The position numbers and the translations under genes were made by a program. From Marasmius tenuissimus (lineage: Eukaryota; Basidiomycota; Agaricomycetes; Agaricales; Marasmiaceae): a DNA stretch of 64,000 nt. Below the pieces are notes generated by a model that worked only from the letters and a program-made list of their open reading frames with translations, was not told where the DNA came from and searched no databases. Of this stretch, positions 1 to 11,100 are shown piece after piece. Within the stretch, counting starts at the first letter, position 1; each line of letters starts with the position of its first letter. Where the stretch lies: assembly GCA_029532415.1 (NCBI GenBank), contig JAQOTA010000020.1:1178001-1242000 (forward strand), given 5' to 3'.

Positions 1-2226
1 GTCTCTCTCATTGATATCCTTCCTCTACAATACGGGAAGACAATCGCTCCTCAATGTACCTCGCACCAGCTCTATGTATTCAATGGGTCATGTTAGGCTG
101 GAACATGGATGTTTTCCCTCGCTGAACTCTATCTGGAAAAAGAGTGTAGGGGATGCCTGATACGCTGAATTTTAACATTGGGTGCTATCAAGTTCTATGT
201 TACTCTGTTTAGATACTGATGAAATTACTCTAGGATTGTAACCTCCCTGTGGCTTATGTTGCTCAGCGACCCTTCAACATCATTCTCATACCTGAAAACC
301 TCACAGATGGTCTCTACTTCTTGGCCTCCTTTCATTCCAACACATAGCCTCATCAAGAATACAATGCTCCTGCTTTGTCATTACCTCTTTTTGCGCCTTT
401 TTGCGCTGGGGGTGCTCCTTGATATTGCCACTGGACGTTACCATCATATTGTGTTCATTGTCAGGCACCCTCACCTCACGCCCAGCTTCCGCTTTCATAC
501 ACCGGCCCCCTGATTATCATCGTGCAAGCCGGATCTAAGATCAAGTTTCAAGATGTTTGTAGTTGGGAGTGTTCTTGCAGTGTTCTCGGCCATTGATCAG
601 ACGGTACTTCAGATGACAGCCTGTCACCTCCAAAGTTGAGTTGGCTTCACCTACGCACAAATACCTCGTGCCAGCCCTGTTACAGAGCAAGCCTGTGTCA
701 GCCATAGCCTTCAGGAAGGCTTGTCTACCAAACTGCTATGGTGCTTTTGGGATTTCTCGTCCCTTCTCTCATCCCTATCTTCACATCTATGCCTCGCTTG
801 ATTTCTTAAACAATGTTCCTTCACCTGTCAAACGTATCGTCTCACCTCCCCTTCCACTTCACTTGGGCACCATGAGGACCCATAGCTATCCCTTGTCTAC
901 CTCGCTTATTTACCCTTTGTTCTTGTTGTGATCAATGAGCTATAGTCTGACTATACCCTCCTTTACATTGTTATTTACACGAGCAGAGTCCAGACTCCAG
1001 TCTTGTACAGACTGGTTCTACATCACATCTAGCCGGCATATAACACGTACCTCAGTCTGACCGAAACAAACATATTCTTACATTGCATGTCGGGTGTAGC
1101 CATCGGGTTCGCAGACCATTGCAAGGCACAAAGTACGGTGCCCTGCAATGGAATCTTTCACTCTCCTGATTCTGGGCCCGTTACAACTGAAACAACACAA
1201 CAAGTATGTCTTTGGATGTCATCAGGAAAAAGGGTCCTGGCACTGGGGCAACCTGGGCTCTCTGGGTTGTCCCAGAGACGCAAAGATGCCAAGTTAGCCG
1301 GATTGTCCCAGGAAATAGGTTCCCACGTCCCTGAGCCTAAGTTATCCCGGGAACAACCTGAGCCAACCTCAGGCATCTTTTTGGACCTCACAAGTAATCC
1401 CCCCAGTAAGCCAGAGTTAGCATAGGTTTTTAGGGGTTCTTTGAGTGCAGGCCATAAATCACAAGCACCGTTTGGTGGATAAACAGTCAGGACATTATAA
1501 AAAAATGGAAAATAAATGATATTCCACATATACCTACTACAAGTGACAAGGCCTACTACAGTACATATTAGGGCACATACGGCTACATTGTTGTTGTCAG
1601 AGACTACCTGTCTCAAAATCACATCCACCCCTCATCACAGCTAGCAATCATAGAGCAGTAAATCCTTGTAAATTGTGTATATCCACTGGAGGAGAAAGGT
1701 GGTAAGTTATAATGGAACTAGAAGAACAAACGAGGCGTCTCTCACTGACATTGTGGGCCACATATCAGTCAACCACCATCACGTTCTAAGTTTGACTCGC
1801 TTTACTGCCCAAGGGACCTGAAACAAGAGTAAAGGATGGGTGAACACCAAAAGTAAGAGCAAACAGAAAAAAGCAATATTAGCCAATGTTCTGGAGTACA
1901 AAATGTAGACAGAATAACCTGGTACTACTACTCGGTGGTGTACACTTCTACAAGAAACCTTGGGGAAGTGCATACAATGGCACACGAGCGTGATGGTACT
2001 GCTTTCGGTAAGCTGGTTTGATAAGCATCTGGAAGAAACCCAACGGGTGTCAGTGATCAACAATGTATGGTAAGCGGATGATCGGAAAAAAAAAGAATAT
2101 CATATACACACCTATAGTTTGGACTCCACCAGAATACCATAGACAAAGGGTCAATAACGTCGATGAGCAATCATAGGATGAGAGGTGCTGGGCAGCGAGA
2201 GGAAGAGTTCACGAGCAAGTACTTAG
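1..2226. other. Left flank of the retroelement nest, no convincing gene
   Basis: Only short reading frames without recognisable motifs are present on either strand. A CCTGGG/CCCAGG-rich stretch at about 1215-1400 resembles, in reverse complement, a stretch at about 21300-21520 on the other side of the nest. The last five bases (2222-2226, CTTAG) are the left target-site duplication of copia A. The region may hold older repeat fragments, but nothing else can be supported. Confidence 0.5.
1215..1400 (+). repeat. Dispersed repeat copy rich in CCTGGG/CCCAGG
   Basis: Its core, CATCAGGAAAA followed about 15 bases later by CTGGGGCAACCTGGG, recurs in reverse complement at about 21470-21515. Outside the core the two copies match only loosely and share a high density of CCCAGG/CCTGGG words. 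No coding capacity or terminal repeat was seen. It could be a short non-autonomous element or part of an old LTR. Confidence 0.4.
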
Positions 2227-2546
2227 TGTTGAATCCGTGGACTATAATTAGATCCTGGTATATCCAAAGTCCCGGTTCATACTTCCCACCAGCTATTATG
2301 CGGGACAATGCATTCGCTATTGTTCTATTCTTCAATGTTCATTATGCTCATATGTACAATTTCTATTGTTGTCCTTATATGGTAACCCTATTGTATCTTC
2401 ATGTATATAAGCTTGTAGTTCTCTACCTGAATCTACAGTGTGCTTGAGCTTCTACTTCTCGCCTCTACCTCTCTAAACTCCTCTCTGGTGAGTAGTAGTG
2501 TAGCCATGTTGTAGTCCTCTGCGCTAGGTGTCATGCTGGCTCATCA
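2227..2546 (+). repeat. Copia A 5' LTR (320 bp)
   Basis: It starts TGTTGA and ends CATCA. A TATATAAG box lies at 2404-2411. A splice-donor-like GGTGAGT occurs near the 3' end, with the GT at 2488. The matching 3' copy is 20406-20725. Confidence 0.92.
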
Positions 2547-2785
2547 GGTTATGGGCCCCAGTTAGCCCGACTACAATAACAAGTGCCCCTAGGCCGCTGT
2601 CATCAGCTAGCTAGGCTAGATCTGCATGTTGCCATTGACCTCTTAATTGAGTGCTCGATCTATGGCATTGATGTATGTCCTTCGACAACATTGGATCTTA
2701 AGGATCCAATGCTCCTCGTTGAGCATAGCGCCTTGATGGCTGCTCCCTGTGTTGATTAGACGCATGCTGATGCTGTCTTTTCTAG
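2488..2785 (+). other. Candidate leader intron of copia A, spanning LTR end and primer site
   Basis: GTGAGT at 2488 inside the 5' LTR pairs with a CTGAT-like branch and a pyrimidine-rich acceptor ending TTTTCTAG at 2785, just before the gag start at 2819. The removed 298 bases contain the primer-binding site (from 2547) and several ATG triplets. It is equivalent to 7747-8072 in copia B. Confidence 0.5.
2547..2564 (+). other. Copia A primer-binding site
   Basis: The bases directly after the 5' LTR, GGTTATGGGCCCC, are nearly complementary to the anticodon stem-loop of initiator methionine tRNA (which contains GGCTCATAACC) rather than to a tRNA 3' end. Drosophila copia uses such an internal half-tRNA primer. 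The assignment rests on general knowledge of initiator tRNA, not on a tRNA gene in this window. Confidence 0.5.
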
Positions 2786-2818
2786 ATCCAACACCAAACC
2801 TCTCAACCTCTTACTACC

Positions 2819-3838
2819 ATGTTCGACGTTAAGAATTACTTCTCTGGTCGCTTTGATGGCACCAACTTCAAACAGACCTACTACAGTGAGATGGAAGCTG
2901 TGTGCAAGACCCAAGGTCTTTACGGTCATCTCACTGGCCAAGAACCACGTCCCTCCATGCCCCTTGGCACTGTGACTAGCCCCGCAGGGGTTACTCCTGT
3001 TGTCTGCACCACTGTTCCCTCAGGGGAACACGCTGCGGGGTCAAGGAAAGTCTTGCTTGGGACAAGGAAGATCTCCAGCTCATGGGAATCATCCAGATCA
3101 CCACCACCAAGGAGGTCTTTGATCCGATTAAGGACATGAACGCCAAAAAAGCTTGGGAACAGCTGAACCTCACCTACGGCAAGCCTACTTTGTCTGCCAT
3201 CTATGACAACTTCGTTAAACTCGTCTCTTTCAGACTTACCACCTCTCATCCCCAAGCCGGCATCACCAAGTTCAAGTCCTACACCGAACGACTCTCCGAG
3301 GTAGGAGTGGTTCTTCCCGAGTTGATCAAATCCCTCTTGCTTATTGCTGCCATTCCTCCCGAATGGGACGCTGCCTCATCCAAATCCCTTTATGACTATG
3401 TTAGGGATCCTGAGGATGAAGATTGCATTACTGTTTCGAAAGTCCATGATGCTATCATGGTCGAGTATGAACGCCAGAACCCGCAGCTCACCAACCGCCT
3501 CTCTGCGGTGAAGCGTGCTGGTAATCGTGAACCATCGTTCGAACAGCAGCAACGCCCGCAGCAGCAACGTCAGCAGTGTGGGTATCAGCAGCAGACCAAC
3601 ACTTGTCCACCACAGCAGCAGCAGCAACGCCCCTCTTCAAACCAGAACAAGGGTAAGAAGAAGAAGCAGCAGCATGGTACTCGCGGTGGTATCAACCAGC
3701 ACCAGGGTCCCGGCAATGCTGGCGGTAACAGTGGTAACAATCGGTCTCATAGTCACTCCCATCTTGCGTCCTATGCATCCATCGTTGCTTCCCCTCCTCC
3801 TGTCCGTCCTTACTCCTTGATCACTGACCGCAGGGAAC
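2819..3838 (+). pseudogene. Copia A gag, N-terminal part (frameshifted, interrupted)
   Basis: It starts ATGTTCGACG like copia B gag. The first about 75 residues match B. A rearranged and shortened stretch around 2940-3080 then changes frame, and gag continues in another frame from about 3082. It carries the UBN2-like gag region, then a Gln-rich stretch and a basic Lys run (about 3545-3680). The frame is cut at 3838 by the 5' LTR of gypsy C, which supplies an accidental TGA, and gag resumes at 16057. No CCHC zinc knuckle is seen. Confidence 0.85.
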
Positions 3839-4218
3839 TGTCATGAATTTCCCTCCTATCTTATCTTTTCTCCTTATCTTATCATTTTTCATCTTATCTA
3901 TATCTTATCCCTCACATGACTCGTATCTTATCATATGGACACATGGTAGATACATGAAGGGACCCACATGCTGTAGACACATGTTGGTCCTGTTTCAGAT
4001 ACTGTTTCATGATGTCATACCTTGATGTCATACCTCACCGTAGACACACGCCGCAGTCCTCCAAGTAGTATATAAGAAGTAGATACTCTGCATGTATTCC
4101 CCAGTCTTGAGCTGGTTTATTCCTCACCAGTATAGAGTTCTCTTATCTTTGCCTCGTTCCCTCTTGTCTGAAAGCTTAGTGTGACGCGTCACCAGGTCAG
4201 ATCTGGTGATTGCTGACA
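3839..4218 (+). repeat. Gypsy C 5' LTR (380 bp)
   Basis: The 5' third has repeated CTTATC words. A TATATAAG box is at 4069-4076. It differs from the 3' LTR at about six positions, and four of these read as CpG in one copy and TpG or CpA in the other. Confidence 0.92.
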
Positions 4219-4966
4219 TTAGCTCAAGACTTCCTTATTCCTCTTGACCGTCACACATCCCCCTACCCTAAACCTTTGATCTTTCATATTACATCCTATC
4301 CCCTATCCCGAAACTTTGATCCTACACACTACACCTCTCTTATCTTACCCTACGCATCCCATAACCTCCCACACCCTCATCCCTTTTCCCCTTTCATCAT
4401 CTTTCCCCTTCCGCCGGTGACTGGACAAATTCCACGTATATTTCCGGGTGTACTGTTGGTCTTGCTGAGTTGGCTGCCCAAAGAAGGTCTGGCGCACCCA
4501 ATCAGTGAAAGAAGCCACTTTTATTGAAACGAGCTTTGGCTATTCTCCTTCATTGGGGGTAGTTTAGGGGCCAATTCCCCTTCCCAGGAAGACTTCAGCT
4601 ATCTCAGCTTCTAAACTGAGAGACGTCGGCTGGGCAACTGCGAATTGATAGAAGTTCTCGGGCTCCGTTGCTACGTATTTACATTTACTTACATACGGTA
4701 CAACCCGGGGTTGGTTTCCTTACGAAGCCAATTGACAAAGAACAAGTTTAGTTTCGAAGGAAAGTCGAACTAGACGAGTTGATAGGATAGATACCTTTAC
4801 GATAGAACCTGCATCTACCTGAGTGAGGTAGTCGGCAAAGAAGGAGACGAACAATTGATCTGTGATCGAAAATATAAGATCTCAATCAGTTTAGTAGTGG
4901 ACTTTAGATTACATTTTACCTTACAAAACCAAGAATACCACACTTTAACCCGCACATCCACACACC
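4219..4966 (+). other. Gypsy C untranslated leader, no capsid coding region seen
   Basis: This 748 bp stretch between the LTR and the first long frame holds only short frames without gag capsid-like features. No clear tRNA-complementary primer site was recognised directly after the LTR. Chromoviruses normally encode a capsid domain before the zinc knuckle, so this may be where it has been lost. Confidence 0.45.
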
Positions 4967-7484
4967 ATGAACCACGTTCAACAACCCGCTCCTGACTTCC
5001 TCGCTCTCCTATGGGTCTTATATCAGACGATCCTCCTATGGTACAAGGGTGTAACAGCCAACACCACCCAATCCATTAACCCTGTTGAAGTAATTCCCAA
5101 CCACGTACAACCACCAATGACACAAGAACCCAAGATAGATCCACCACCACCAGCAAAGAAAGATACCATCCCAGTTTCAGGGAAAATGGACAGGGAAACC
5201 ATGAAGAGGAAAGGCCTGTGCTTTAAATGCCAAAAGCCGGGACACAAATTCTTTGATTGCCCTGAAGAAGGGGACAAAGAGAAGGAGAGACCTGATGTTC
5301 AGACAATGACACAGGAAGACAGAAACGGATTGTCGAAAGATTTGTTGGACCAGGACCCTGAAAGAACCCCTGGAAATAGTGAAAACTCCAGAGGGAAGCA
5401 CACTTTTCGATTTGTAGACCATAGCTTAGTCATTCCAGAAATAGACGATGCACTGAAACAAATTGAAAAGGGTCCACGGTTCAACAACTGGCGGCTGTGT
5501 CCCTGGACAAGCCAGTGGTATGCACAACAGTTACGGCAAATGCCCTCGGACATGGGAATCATCCTACTCAGAACAATGGTACACCCAAAGAGACGAGTTG
5601 AATGCACTGAACTAGTCCTGAGAGAGCTCAACCTACTGAACGACTGGAATGTTGTTGAAGCTCTTAATGAACTAAAGACACCACCCCGCTACATTCGAGG
5701 AAATGGAAGCCAAACAAACATTGATCTGGTCGTCACTACACTAGATGATCAAAGATCTTTAGACGTAAAAGCATTACTTGATAGTGGGTGCACAGGCAGT
5801 GCAATCAATGAACGATTCATTCGAGAACATGGCATTAATACCAAGAAGTATGTCAGATCAATCCCTGTATACAATGCAGATGGAACACTCAATTCTGGAG
5901 GTCCAATCTCGGAATATGTTGATCTGAGAGTCACGATAAGGAATCATGTCGAGACACTTAGCTTTGCAGTTACCAACCTTGGCAAAGCTGACATATTTTT
6001 TGGTCATGAATGGCTTAAGCAACACAACCCTAGTGTTGACTGGCGAACAGGAGAAATTCTGTTCAATAGATGCCCTGAAGAATGCCGACCCGTTGAATCT
6101 GATGCCGAACCAGAAGATGATCCTGATGATGACGATGATCCAGAAATAGAAGCTGGAGATCGAATACTTGTAGTAGACATCCAACAGGAATTACACATAC
6201 GAGCTCGAGAAAATGTGTCCACCAAACTGGCACATGAAGCCAAGAAGGGAAAGGAAGAGCAGACCTTTGAAGAGATTGTTCCAGAAGCATACCAGGACTT
6301 CAGGGACATCTTTGATAAGAAGGATTTTGACCAATTACCACCAAGACGCCCCTGGGACCATGCCATTGAATTGATCCCAGGAGCAAAAGGTCAGAACTCT
6401 GCTAAGATATACCCTCTCAGCCCGGCAGAACAACAAGAGCTTGATGTATTCCTAGAGGAGAACTTGAGAACCAGTCGAATTCGACCATCTAAGTCACCAA
6501 TGGCGTCACCCTTCTTCTTTGTCAAAAAGAAGGATGGGAAACTGAGACCTGTACAAGACTACAGAAAACTCAACGAGCAGACAATCAAAAATCGCTATCC
6601 TCTGCCATTGACACAGGAACTCATTGACAAACTCAAAGGCGCTGTTTGGTTTTCAAAGATGGACGTTTGATGGGGTTTCAATAATATCAGGATCAAGGAG
6701 GGAGATGAATGGAAGGCAGCATTCCTCACAAACAGAGGAATGTTTGAACCGCTCGTCATGTTTTTCGGTCTGACCAATTCACCTGCAACGTTCCAGACAA
6801 TGATGAATACCATTCTCCGTGAAGAAATCAACACAGGGAAAGTCGTCGTATACATGGACGATATCCTTGTCTTCACAAAGACGTTGGAGGAACACAGGGA
6901 GATGGTCCACCGAATCCTAGATAAGCTTCGTGCACACAAGTTGTACTTGAAACCAGAGAAATGCCAATTCGAACAACTAGAGATTGAATTCCTTGGTTTG
7001 ATCGTTGGAAAGGGACAAGTCAGAATGGATCCAGTCAAGGTGAAAGCTGTCAGTGAATGGCCCACACCAAAAGACAAGAGGGATGTACAACAGTTCCTCG
7101 GATTCATCAACTTTTACCGATGTTTCATCCGAGATTTCTCACATGTGGCACATGCTTTGCACAAGCTAACTGGGAAACAGAGCTGGGAATGGACAAATGC
7201 ACAAGAAGAGGCCTTTAATGACCTGAAGATAAGAGTCACAACGGCCCCTGTGCTAGCCATACCCAGAGATGATGGGAAATTCCGCATTGAAGCAGATTCG
7301 CCAGACTTTGCAGTAGGGGCTATACTATCACAGTACCAAGATGGCAAATGGAAACCAATTGCATTCCTTTCTCACTCGCTAAATGAAGCAGAGAGAAATT
7401 ATGAAATCTATGACAAGGAAATGCTTGCCATTGTGATAGCCCTTTGCGAATGGAGACAATACCTGTTGGGTACTATGGAAGGTT
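4967..7484 (+). pseudogene. Gypsy C polyprotein, 5' part: zinc knuckle, protease, RT, start of RNase H
   Basis: From ATG 4967 the frame encodes a CCHC zinc knuckle (CFKCQKPGHKFFDC, from residue 85), an aspartic protease motif LLDSGCTGS (Asp 272), and the start of RT ending FSKMDV before TGA at 6668-6670. The same frame continues with the rest of RT, including the YMDD active site (from 6851), then the tether and the start of RNase H. Related RTs have Arg after FSKMDV, so CGA to TGA is the likely lesion. Only 84 residues precede the knuckle, so most of gag is missing. The frame is cut at 7484 by copia B and restored exactly at 13886 if B and one target-site copy are ignored. Confidence 0.88.
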
Positions 7485-7805
7485 TGTTGAATCCGTGGAC
7501 TATAATTAGATCCCGGTATATCCGAAGTCCCGGTTCATACTTCCCGCCATTGTATTATGCGGGACAATGCATTCGCTATTGTTCCATTCTTCATTGTTCT
7601 ATATGCTCATATGTACAATTCCTATTGTCGTCCCTATATGGTAGTTCTATTGTCTCTACATGTATATAAGCTCGTAGTTCTCTACATGAATCTACAGTGT
7701 GCTTGAGCTTCTACGTCTCGCCTCTATCTCTCTAAACTCCTCTCTGGTAAGTAGTAGTATAGCTATGTTGTAGTCCTCTGCGCTAGGCGTCATGCCGGCT
7801 CATCA
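7485..7805 (+). repeat. Copia B 5' LTR (321 bp)
   Basis: It starts TGTTGA and ends CATCA. A TATATAAG promoter box is at 7663-7670. A consensus splice donor GGTAAGT is at 7746-7752, inside the LTR. Confidence 0.95.
7663..7670 (+). promoter_or_regulatory. TATA box of copia B 5' LTR
   Basis: TATATAAG, about 135 bp before the LTR 3' end. Transcription would be expected to start roughly 25-35 bases downstream, which would leave no ATG between the start site and the putative donor at 7747. Confidence 0.6.
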
Positions 7806-7823
7806 GGTTATGGGCCCCGGTTA
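7806..7823 (+). other. Copia B primer-binding site
   Basis: GGTTATGGGCCCCGG directly follows the LTR. It is complementary, with about one mismatch, to the anticodon arm of initiator methionine tRNA, suggesting half-tRNA priming. Confidence 0.5.
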
Positions 7824-7995
7824 GCCCGACTACAATGACGAGCGCCTTAATGGCTGCTGTCAGCGACGAGCGCCCCTAGGCTGCTGTCATCGGCTAGCTA
7901 GGCTAGACCTGCATGTTGCCATCGACCTCTTAATTGAGTGTTCGATCTATGGCATTGATGTACGTCCTTCGACGACATCGGATCTCAAGGATCCA

Positions 7996-8013
7996 ATGCT
8001 CCTCGTTGAGCAT
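7996..8013 (+). other. Hairpin in copia leader
   Basis: ATGCTC and GAGCAT form a perfect 6 bp stem around a 6 base loop. The same hairpin is intact in copia A at 2709-2726 although the surrounding sequence differs. It lies inside the putative leader intron, so it would be kept only in unspliced RNA. A packaging or dimerisation role is speculative. Confidence 0.35.
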
Positions 8014-8105
8014 AGCGCCTTGATGGCTGCTCCCTGTGTTGATTAGACGCATGCTGATGCTGTCTTTTCTAGATCCAACACCAAACAACCTAACCTCTTA
8101 CTATC

Positions 8106-11100
8106 ATGTTCGACGTTAAGAAATTCTTCTCCGGTCGCTTCGACGGCACTGGATTCCGCCAGACCTACAACGGCGAAATGGAAGCTGTTACCAAGGCTCA
8201 AGGCCTCTATCGTCACCTCACTGGTGCGGCTAAGAAGCCTATGTACCCGCTGGGGGAACCCATTGTTCCGACCATTACCGTCACAACTCCCCCTGGTGGT
8301 ACTGCTGCGCCTGCAGCTGGAACTGACAGTGACGACGAGCCTGATCGTCACCCTCCCACCGATGCTCAGATTACTGCGTACAACACCGCACTGGAATCAT
8401 GGGAGGAGAAAGATCTCCAGCTGATGGGTATCATTCAGTTGACCTCTACGAAGGAAGTCTTTGAACCTCTCAAGGACATGGACGCTGCCAAAGCCTGGTC
8501 CACCATCGTCACCACCTATGGCGAACCAACCTTGTCTGCCATCTATGGCGACTTTGTCAAGTTGGTGTCCTTCCGGCTTACCACTAGTCATCCCCAGGCT
8601 GGCATCGCCAAGTTCAAACACTACATTGAACGTCTTGCCGAGGTCGGGGTTGAACTCCCCGAGTTGATCAAAGCCCTCCTTCTCATCGCAGCTATTCCTC
8701 CCGAATGGGATGCCGCTTCTTCCAAGTCCCTTCATGACTTTGATAGGGATCCTGAGAGCTCCAGCGCCCTCACCGTCGCCGACGTTCATGAAGCTATCAT
8801 GATCGAATACGAGCGCCAGAACCCTCAGCTTGCTAACCGCCTCTCTGCGGTCAAGCGTGCTGGCAACCGCGAGCCATCCTTTGGTCAGCAGCAGCGTCCA
8901 CCACAGCAACGTCAGCAGCGTGGACAGCAGCAGCGTGGCCAACAGCGTCAACCACAGCAGCAGCAGCAGCAACGTCCTTCTTCGAACCAGAACAACGGTA
9001 AGAAGAAGAAGCAGCAGCAGTGTGGTACCCGCGGTGGTATCAACCAGCATCAGGGTCCCGGCAACGCCGGCGGTAACAACGGTGGTAACAATCGGTCGCA
9101 TGGTCACTCCCATCTGGCATCCTATGCATCCGTCGTAGCTTCCCCTGCTCCTATCCGTCCCTATTCCTCGATCACCGACCGCAGGGAACGTATCGCGTTG
9201 AACGCGGTTAACAACTCCTTGCGCGCTGAGATCGCCAGCGCCCCTCCTGTTCGCGCTATGGGATCACCGCCCCCAGCTCACTTCACCGGTCACTGGGACA
9301 AGTCTTGCGACAGCACTGTCCCTCAGCTAGCTGTCAAGAAGAACCCGGCTGCCATGCAGTCCTTCACTGGCTTTAAGCCATCTCAGTCAGTATTTGATGA
9401 TGTCCGTGAAGCGCGTTCACTTGCTGACAGACTTGGTGCCCCCAAGACGGCGCGGTATCTCAAACCCTTCGAACAGATCGTCACGTCCGCCGCCAATCGT
9501 TCGCTCCAGGATCGTATCTCGAAGCCTGGTTCCTCGTCCAAGCAAGTTCTGGAGGACGATTCGGAAGATGAAGGAACCGGACGTCCTTCTCCTACTTCTT
9601 CTAAACACTCTCGCAGCGTTGATCCTGATGAAGATGTAGAGATGGACTGGGGATCTGACGACGGTATGGAAGACATGACCTCTCTATTCGGTAATGATGT
9701 TGACAACGATATTGCCGAAGCTGCAGGGGTTGAGGACGTCCCGGATGACGTCTCTCTTGGATCGTTCCACGATGACAGGCAAGTTCCTTATCTTGACCTG
9801 CTTTCCCAATCTGATGCAACCTTACAGCGATGCTCACAACTAGTTGGTATCAGTAGTTCGCGTCGTAGTCGTAGTGATCTGGCATCACTTGTATCATATT
9901 GCAATGCTATCTCCACCCACTTTGTGGGTTGTACTCAGTGCAAGGGAAAGAAAAGTGTGAACAACGCACAGGGTTGGCTCCTTGATTCTGGTGCCTCCTC
10001 TCATTTCACGAACGATATGAATGACTTCGCTGAATATGAATCGCTTGATGGCCCTATCATAAATACTGCGAATAAGGGCAACCCTATACAGATCAAGGGT
10101 AAAGGCACTGTCTTCATTAAGCATAATATCGAAGGACATGACGGGAAACTTACTGAGCGTGTTTCGCGCCTCTATCCTGTTTATTACATACCTCAATTGG
10201 ACATACGTCTACTATCAATGGGAGAGTTCCTTCAAGATGGTCTATCAATTCGTGGAAACGCGAAGAAGTTAGCCTTCTACTCATCACAGCGACGACAGTC
10301 GCTTGTTTCCTACCCTCATATGCCTGGTCAAACCATTTATTGGGTACACTCGCGGAAAGCATCTGCTGAGGTTTTAATGGCCAAGTCAGTCGTTTATAAC
10401 GTTGACTACGATATTGAGCACAGACGCTTTGGACATCCATCGGATAAAGCCCTGAACAAAGCTCGGAAACATACGCAAGGTTTCCCACTTGACCTTAAGA
10501 TGCCTACTAAGAAGACACCTCTGTGTCGTGGTTGTGCTGAAGGCAAGATGCATGAGAAATCGTTCCCCAACTCTACAACAAGAGCTTCTAAACCGTTTGA
10601 ACGCATACATTCGGATTTGAAGTCGTACCCGGCTGAATCGTATCACCGGTACAAGTACTACACCTCTTTTCTCGATGACTGCACGTCCTACGTCTGGACT
10701 TCCAAATTAAAGACGAAAGACGAGGCAGTACCCGCTTTGAGGGACTTCCTTACTATGGTCAAGACGCAATTCAATGCTGTCGTCAAGACCTGGATGTCCG
10801 ATGAAGGGGGAGAGTACAAAGGAGATAAGTTCGATGCAGTACTGAAAGAGTATGGGATCCAGAGGGATCAAAGCATACCGTATACACCACAACAAAACGG
10901 TCGTGCTGAACGATTCAACAGGACTATTCATGAGAAGGCTGAAGCTCTTCGCTTTGAAGCTTGTATGCCTCAGTCCTGGTGGGAATTCTGCCATGTGCAC
11001 GCCGTCCATCTCTACAATCGCACTCCTGTGCAACGATTGAGCTGGCGAACTCCGTTCAAAATGCTTTACGGCGAAGCACCTGATGTTTCACATCTCCGAG

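Larger units (their letters stand above)
7747..8072 (+). other. Candidate leader intron of copia B, spanning LTR end and primer site
   Basis: GTAAGT at 7747 is a consensus fungal donor. Near 8051-8072 a CTGAT branch-like word, a pyrimidine run and TAG make a consensus acceptor. Splicing would remove 326 bases, including the last 59 bp of the LTR, the primer-binding site, a hairpin and about ten upstream ATG triplets. It would leave a short ATG-free leader joined to the gag start at 8106. Spliced RNA would be translatable but not reverse-transcribable, and unspliced RNA the reverse. This is inference from splice-site quality and conservation in copia A. Confidence 0.55.

Noticed and set aside
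7500..7669. Short frames inside copia LTRs (about 61 codons)
   Set aside because: They lie within LTR sequence upstream of or across the TATA box and repeat with every LTR copy. No coding role is supported.
8397..9113. Long minus-strand frame of 238 codons
   Set aside because: It is the complement of the copia B gag Gln-rich region. The plus frame carries recognised gag, protease and integrase motifs.
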